Shown piece after piece: positions 60,401 to 64,000 of a DNA stretch of 64,000 nucleotides (the first letter of the stretch is position 1; each line of letters opens with the position of its first letter). The stretch comes from Zea mays (taxonomy: Eukaryota > Streptophyta > Magnoliopsida > Poales > Poaceae). The notes beneath the pieces were generated by a model that had not been told where the DNA came from, did no database searches, and worked only from the letters and a program-made list of their open reading frames with translations. The stretch is taken from positions 266,870,622 to 266,934,621 of the forward strand of contig NC_050096.1 in assembly GCF_902167145.1 (NCBI RefSeq), given 5' to 3'. The translations under genes and the position numbers were made by a program.

Positions 60401-62614
60401 GTTCAGAGGCCGGTCTACTTCATCAGCGAAGTGCTGTCCGAGACTAAGATCCGCTACCCACAAGTTCAAAAGCTGCTGTATGCTGTGATCCTGACGAGGC
60501 GGAAGCTGCGACACTACTTCGAGTCTCATCCGGTAACTGTGGTGTCATCCTTCCCCCTGGGGGAGATCATCCAGTGCCGAGAGGCCTCGGGCAGGATCGC
60601 AAAGTGGGCGGTGGAAATCATGGGCGAAACGATCTCATTCGCCCCTCGGAAGGCCATCAAGTCCCAGGTGTTGGCGGATTTCGTGGCCAAATGGGTCGAC
60701 ACCCGGCTGCCAACGACTCCGATCCAACCGGAGCTCTGGACCATGTTTTTCGACGGGTCGCTGATGAAGACGGGGGCCGGCGCGGGCCTGCTCTTCATCT
60801 CGCCCCTCGGAAAGCACTTGCGCTACGTGCTGCGCCTCCACTTCCCGGCGTCCAACAATGTGGCCGAGTACGAAGATCTGGTCAACGGATTGCGGATCGC
60901 CATCGAGCTAGGGGTCAGACGCCTCGACGCCCGCGGTGATTCGCAGCTCGTCATCGACCAAGTCATGAAGAACTCCCACTGCCGCGACCCGAAGATGGAG
61001 GCCTACTGCGACGAGGTTCGGCGCCTGGAAGACAAGTTCTTCGGGCTCGAGCTCAACCATATCGCTCGGCGCTACAACGAAACCGCAGACGAGCTGGCGA
61101 AGATAGCCTCGGGGCGAACGACAGTCCCCCCGGACGTCTTCTCCCGGGATCTGCATCAACCCTCCGTCAAGCTCGACGACGCGCCCGAGCCCGAGGTATC
61201 CTCGGCTCAGCCCGAGGTACCCTCGGCTCAGCCCGAGGTACCCTCGGCTCAGCCCGAGGCACCCTCGGTTCAGCCCGAGGCACCCTCGGCCCAGCCCGAG
61301 GTACTCTCGGCCCCCGAGGGTGGGGCATTGAACGTCGAGGAAGGGCAGAGCGGGGCCACGCCAGACCAGGATTGGCAGGCCCCGTACCTGCAATATCTCC
61401 ATCGAGGAGAGCTACCCCTCGACCAAGTCGAGGCTCGGCGGGTAGCGCGACGCGCCAAGTCATTCGTCTTGCTGGGCGACGAAGAGGAGCTCTACCATCG
61501 CAGCCCCTCGGGCATCCTCCAGCGATGCATCTCCATCACCGAAGGTCGGGAACTGCTGCAAGAAGTACACTCGGGGGCTTGCGGCTACCACGCAGCACCC
61601 CGAGCCCTTGTTGGAAATGCTTTCCGGCAAGGCTTCTACTGGCCAACGGCGGTGGCTGACGCCACTAGAATTGTCCGCACCTGCGAAGGGTGCCAATTCT
61701 ATGCGAAGCGGACACACCTGCCCGCTCAGGCTCTGCAGACAATACCCATCACCTGGCCCTTCGCTGTATGGGGTCTGGACCTCGTCGGTCCCTTGCAAAA
61801 GGCGCCCGGGGGCTACACGCACCTGCTGGTCGCCATCGACAAATTCTCCAAGTGGATCGAGGTCCGACCTCTGAACAGCATCAGGTCCGAGCAGGCGGTG
61901 GCATTCTTCACCAACATCATCCATCGCTTCGGGGTCCCGAACTCCATCATCACCGACAATGGCACCCAGTTCACCGGCAAAAAATTCTTGGATTTTTGCG
62001 AGGATCACCATATCCGGGTGGACTGGGCCGCCGTGGCTCATCCCATGTCGAATGGGCAAGTAGAGCGTGCCAACGGCATGATTCTACAAGGGCTCAAGCC
62101 TCGGATCTACAACGACCTCAACCAGTTCGGCAGGCGATGGATGAAGGAACTCCCCTCGGTGGTCTGGAGCCTAAGGACGACGCCGAGTCGAGCCACGGGC
62201 TTCACGCCGTTTTTCCTGGTCTACGGGGCTGAAGCTATCCTGCCCACTGACCTGGAATACGGCTCCCCAAGGGCGAGGGCCTACACCGAGCAAAGCAACC
62301 AAGCCAGCCGAGAGGAATCGCTAGACCAGTTGGAGGAAGCTCGGGACAGGGCCTTACTACACTCGGCGCGGTACCAACAGTCCCTGCGACGTTACCACGC
62401 CCGAGGGGTCCGGTCCCGAGAACTCCAGGTGGGCGACCTGGTGCTTCGGCTGCGACAAGACGCCCGAGGGAGGCACAAGCTCACACCCCCCTGGGAAGGG
62501 CCGTTCGTCATCGCCAAAGTTCTGAAGCCCGGAACATACAAGCTGGCCAACAATCAAGGCGAGATCTACGGCAACGCTTGGAACATCAAACAGCTACGTC
62601 GCTTCTACCCTTAA
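60401..62614 (+). CDS. pol: RNaseH and integrase of gypsy C (protease and RT deleted)
   Basis: Open frame of about 735 codons after the junction, beginning VQRPVYFISEV, in a different frame from gag, so no fusion protein is made directly. Connection/RNaseH region: MFFDGSL, AEYEDLV, RGDSQLVID and NETADELAK keep the acidic residues. A repeat linker (61188-61310) follows. Integrase: zinc-binding HSGACGYHAAP ... CEGCQ, catalytic Asp in WGLDLVGP, Asp in IITDNGTQF, Glu in GQVERANGM, and a C-terminal GDLVLR region ending QLRRFYP. Everything needed for integrase activity appears present, yet the frame has no obvious start codon or upstream RT. Confidence 0.9.
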   Translation, partial: VQRPVYFISEVLSETKIRYPQVQKLLYAVILTRRKLRHYFESHPVTVVSSFPLGEIIQCREASGRIAKWAVEIMGETISFAPRKAIKSQVLADFVAKWVDTRLPTTPIQPELWTMFFDGSLMKTGAGAGLLFISPLGKHLRYVLRLHFPASNNVAEYEDLVNGLRIAIELGVRRLDARGDSQLVIDQVMKNSHCRDPKMEAYCDEVRRLEDKFFGLELNHIARRYNETADELAKIASGRTTVPPDVFSRDLHQPSVKLDDAPEPEVSSAQPEVPSAQPEVPSAQPEAPSVQPEAPSAQPEVLSAPEGGALNVEEGQSGATPDQDWQAPYLQYLHRGELPLDQVEARRVARRAKSFVLLGDEEELYHRSPSGILQRCISITEGRELLQEVHSGACGYHAAPRALVGNAFRQGFYWPTAVADATRIVRTCEGCQFYAKRTHLPAQALQTIPITWPFAVWGLDLVGPLQKAPGGYTHLLVAIDKFSKWIEVRPLNSIRSEQAVAFFTNIIHRFGVPNSIITDNGTQFTGKKFLDFCEDHHIRVDWAAVAHPMSNGQVERANGMILQGLKPRIYNDLNQFGRRWMKELPSVVWSLRTTPSRATGFTPFFLVYGAEAILPTDLEYGSPRARAYTEQSNQASREESLDQLEEARDRALLHSARYQQSLRRYHARGVRSRELQVGDLVLRLRQDARGRHKLTPPWEGPFVIAKVLKPGTYKLANNQGEIYGNAWNIKQLRRFYP
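61188..61310 (+). repeat. 21-bp in-frame tandem repeat between RNaseH and integrase
   Basis: About six copies of cccgaggtaccctcggctcag encoding PEVPSAQ variants. A flexible linker; the repeat length is a multiple of three so the frame is kept. Confidence 0.95.
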
Positions 62615-64000
62615 GATGTTTTCAAGTTGTTCACATACCTCGCACCTACGCAAAGTTTAGTTGTCAAGGAAGGGTCGGCCTAGCCTCGGCAAAGCCCGAC
62701 CCTCCCTCGGTGGCTAAAAGGGGGGAGACCCCCTCTGCGTCGAATTTTTTCCTCGAAAAAGGACCTCTTTTTAGCAGGATTTCTTCCGTGCTTCTTGACT
62801 ACTTTGGAAAGCGGATCCTGGAAACGACGAGGTACACGTAAGCAGCCAAGGCTGACCGAGCCGAGGGACTCCTACGCCTCCGGGATACGGATACCTCACT
62901 CGTCCCCTTCTGCGATAAGTAACTTGCGCTCGGATAAAGCGACTCCGTGGACCGAACGAGTCATCACGTTCGGAAGCTCTCCTGCCGAAGCAGTCCTTCA
63001 AGCTTTCTCGACTAAATCGGGGACAGGGCCTCATGGACGGGTGAAAGTACGCGTAAGCGGCAAGGCCGACCGAGCCGAGGGATTCCCACGCCTCTGGGAT
63101 ACGGATACCTCACTCATCCCTTCCGCGAAAATCAACTCTCGCTCACACAAACATCCCTATTACCGACAGAGTCCAGATGCTCGAAACAAGAGGAAAAAAG
63201 GACGCAGCTTCGCAAGCGCGGCGAGGGCGTGTTCTTCTGGCCTCGGCGGCCGCAGAAAACACACGCTACAAGACGATCTGATCCTGCAGGCTCGGGTCTT
63301 CACGCCGAGGGGAGCCGTAGCACCCTCGGCATCGACAACGTCTACAACAAAGCCCGACCCAGCCTCGGGCGGCGCCGAGGTCCAGGGGCACCTCCGGGAA
63401 TCCGGCCCGAGCAGGCGGCTCAACCGGTTACCCCTGGGGCCTCGGGCAACCGGCTTCCAAGGGCGCTAGCCCGATCCGAGGCCTCGACTGACCGACTTGG
63501 GCATCGGCACCGCTGACGGGCGACACGGCTAGGCTCCGGCCGACCAGGTTCCCCATTCTCGAGCCAACTCCGCCTCTGTTCATACTGATATCGCTACCCC
63601 CGGCCTCGATCCACCAAAGGGCGGCCGAGGGGTCCCTTCAACTAAGCTAGAAGAGCCTCACGTAACAAGGCCGAACGGGCCGAGGGATTCCTACGCCTCC
63701 GGGATACGGATACCTCACCCGTCACCTTGACACGGGGCAACTCATGCTTGGTAAAGCGGTTTAGATAATAAAACAGGCGAGACTTAGTGCTCGGAAATGA
63801 GGAAAAAACACGACTCTGTGCCAAAATTACATACACGTTCAGGCCTCGACAGCCACAATGAACGAACTCACTGGCATTCGAAGTGCCATTACAAACGGAA
63901 CTCCGGTTCCCCCTCCACAGGTACAGACAACCCCACTCCGAGGGGGAAGGCCTGCGGAGCAACGGAAGGCCGACGAGTGGTGCGCCGTCGCCCGCTCCAG
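62615..64000 (+). other. long 3' internal region of gypsy C with dispersed repeats
   Basis: Non-coding after the integrase stop. A unit of about 70 bp (core gaccgagccgaggga, then ctacgcctc and gggatacggatacctcac) appears at about 62833-62905, 63050-63122 and 63659-63729. Polypurine tract and 3' LTR are beyond the window. Long 3' regions are typical of Tat-lineage elements. I see no antisense accessory gene in the part present. Confidence 0.7.

Larger units (their letters stand above)
56517..64000 (+). mobile_element. cinful/zeon-like gypsy element C with internal deletion (right end outside window)
   Basis: 5' LTR, primer-binding region, gag, then directly RNaseH and integrase, then a long repeat-bearing 3' region. 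Zinc knuckle, protease and RT are missing through one deletion near 60400. The zeon members of this maize family are known as non-autonomous partners of cinful; this copy keeps more of pol than zeon is known for. Inserted in copia 2 after catgg. Confidence 0.9.

Overview
This window comes from a plant nuclear genome, most likely maize or a close panicoid grass relative. The evidence is the transposon content: Tat-lineage Ty3/gypsy elements with a GGCGCGCC primer-binding region, SIRE-type Ty1/copia elements with LTRs of 1.15-1.25 kb, a chromovirus-type element with 3.1 kb LTRs, and a Helitron whose 5' end matches the maize consensus. No complete host gene is visible. Nearly every coding stretch belongs to a retrotransposon or is a host gene fragment carried by the Helitron. 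Family names are from recognition of motifs; no database was searched.

Layout. (1) 1-8836: most of a Tat-lineage gypsy element on the minus strand. Its 5' LTR is at 8206-8836 and gag-pro-RT-RNaseH-INT lie in one frame from 8159 down to 2148. An 89-bp tandem array follows, then an oppositely oriented, intron-containing coiled-coil accessory gene (1-1342). Its 3' LTR lies left of the window. (2) 8837-20632: mostly non-coding sequence with a MITE (9381-9806), two diverged direct repeats, a decayed copia element with a 3' LTR (18250-18518) but no visible 5' LTR, and a nearly identical 312-bp duplication on both sides of that copia. (3) 20633-30262: a 9.63 kb Helitron on the minus strand with both termini intact. 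It carries fragments of at least four host genes: GAPC, a Lys/Arg-rich protein I could not identify, PDIL1-5-like and SUVR3-like. All are in the Helitron's own orientation. (4) 30263-33250: AT-rich sequence with MITE-like and decayed LTR-like remains.

(5) 33251-64000: a deep stack of nested insertions. A chromovirus-type LTR fragment (33251) is cut by gypsy element B (33437). B's gag is cut by a chromovirus-type non-autonomous element (35862-43550), and its integrase end is cut by SIRE copia 1 (47938). Copia 1 is cut by a cinful/zeon-like gypsy LTR (49892), that by SIRE copia 2 (51385), and copia 2 by a second cinful/zeon-like element, gypsy C (56517), which runs off the right edge. Gypsy C has lost protease and reverse transcriptase through an internal deletion but keeps open RNaseH and integrase. 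Copia 2 keeps an uninterrupted 1,030-codon pol stretch.

Points that deserve a second look are the Helitron with its exon set, the spliced antisense accessory gene with its hairpin-forming tandem array, an amber codon in the same place (after Asp-Lys, before Glu) at the protease/RT boundary of two different gypsy elements, the decay of element A by apparent C-to-T nonsense changes without frameshifts, and the duplicated flank around the copia remnant.
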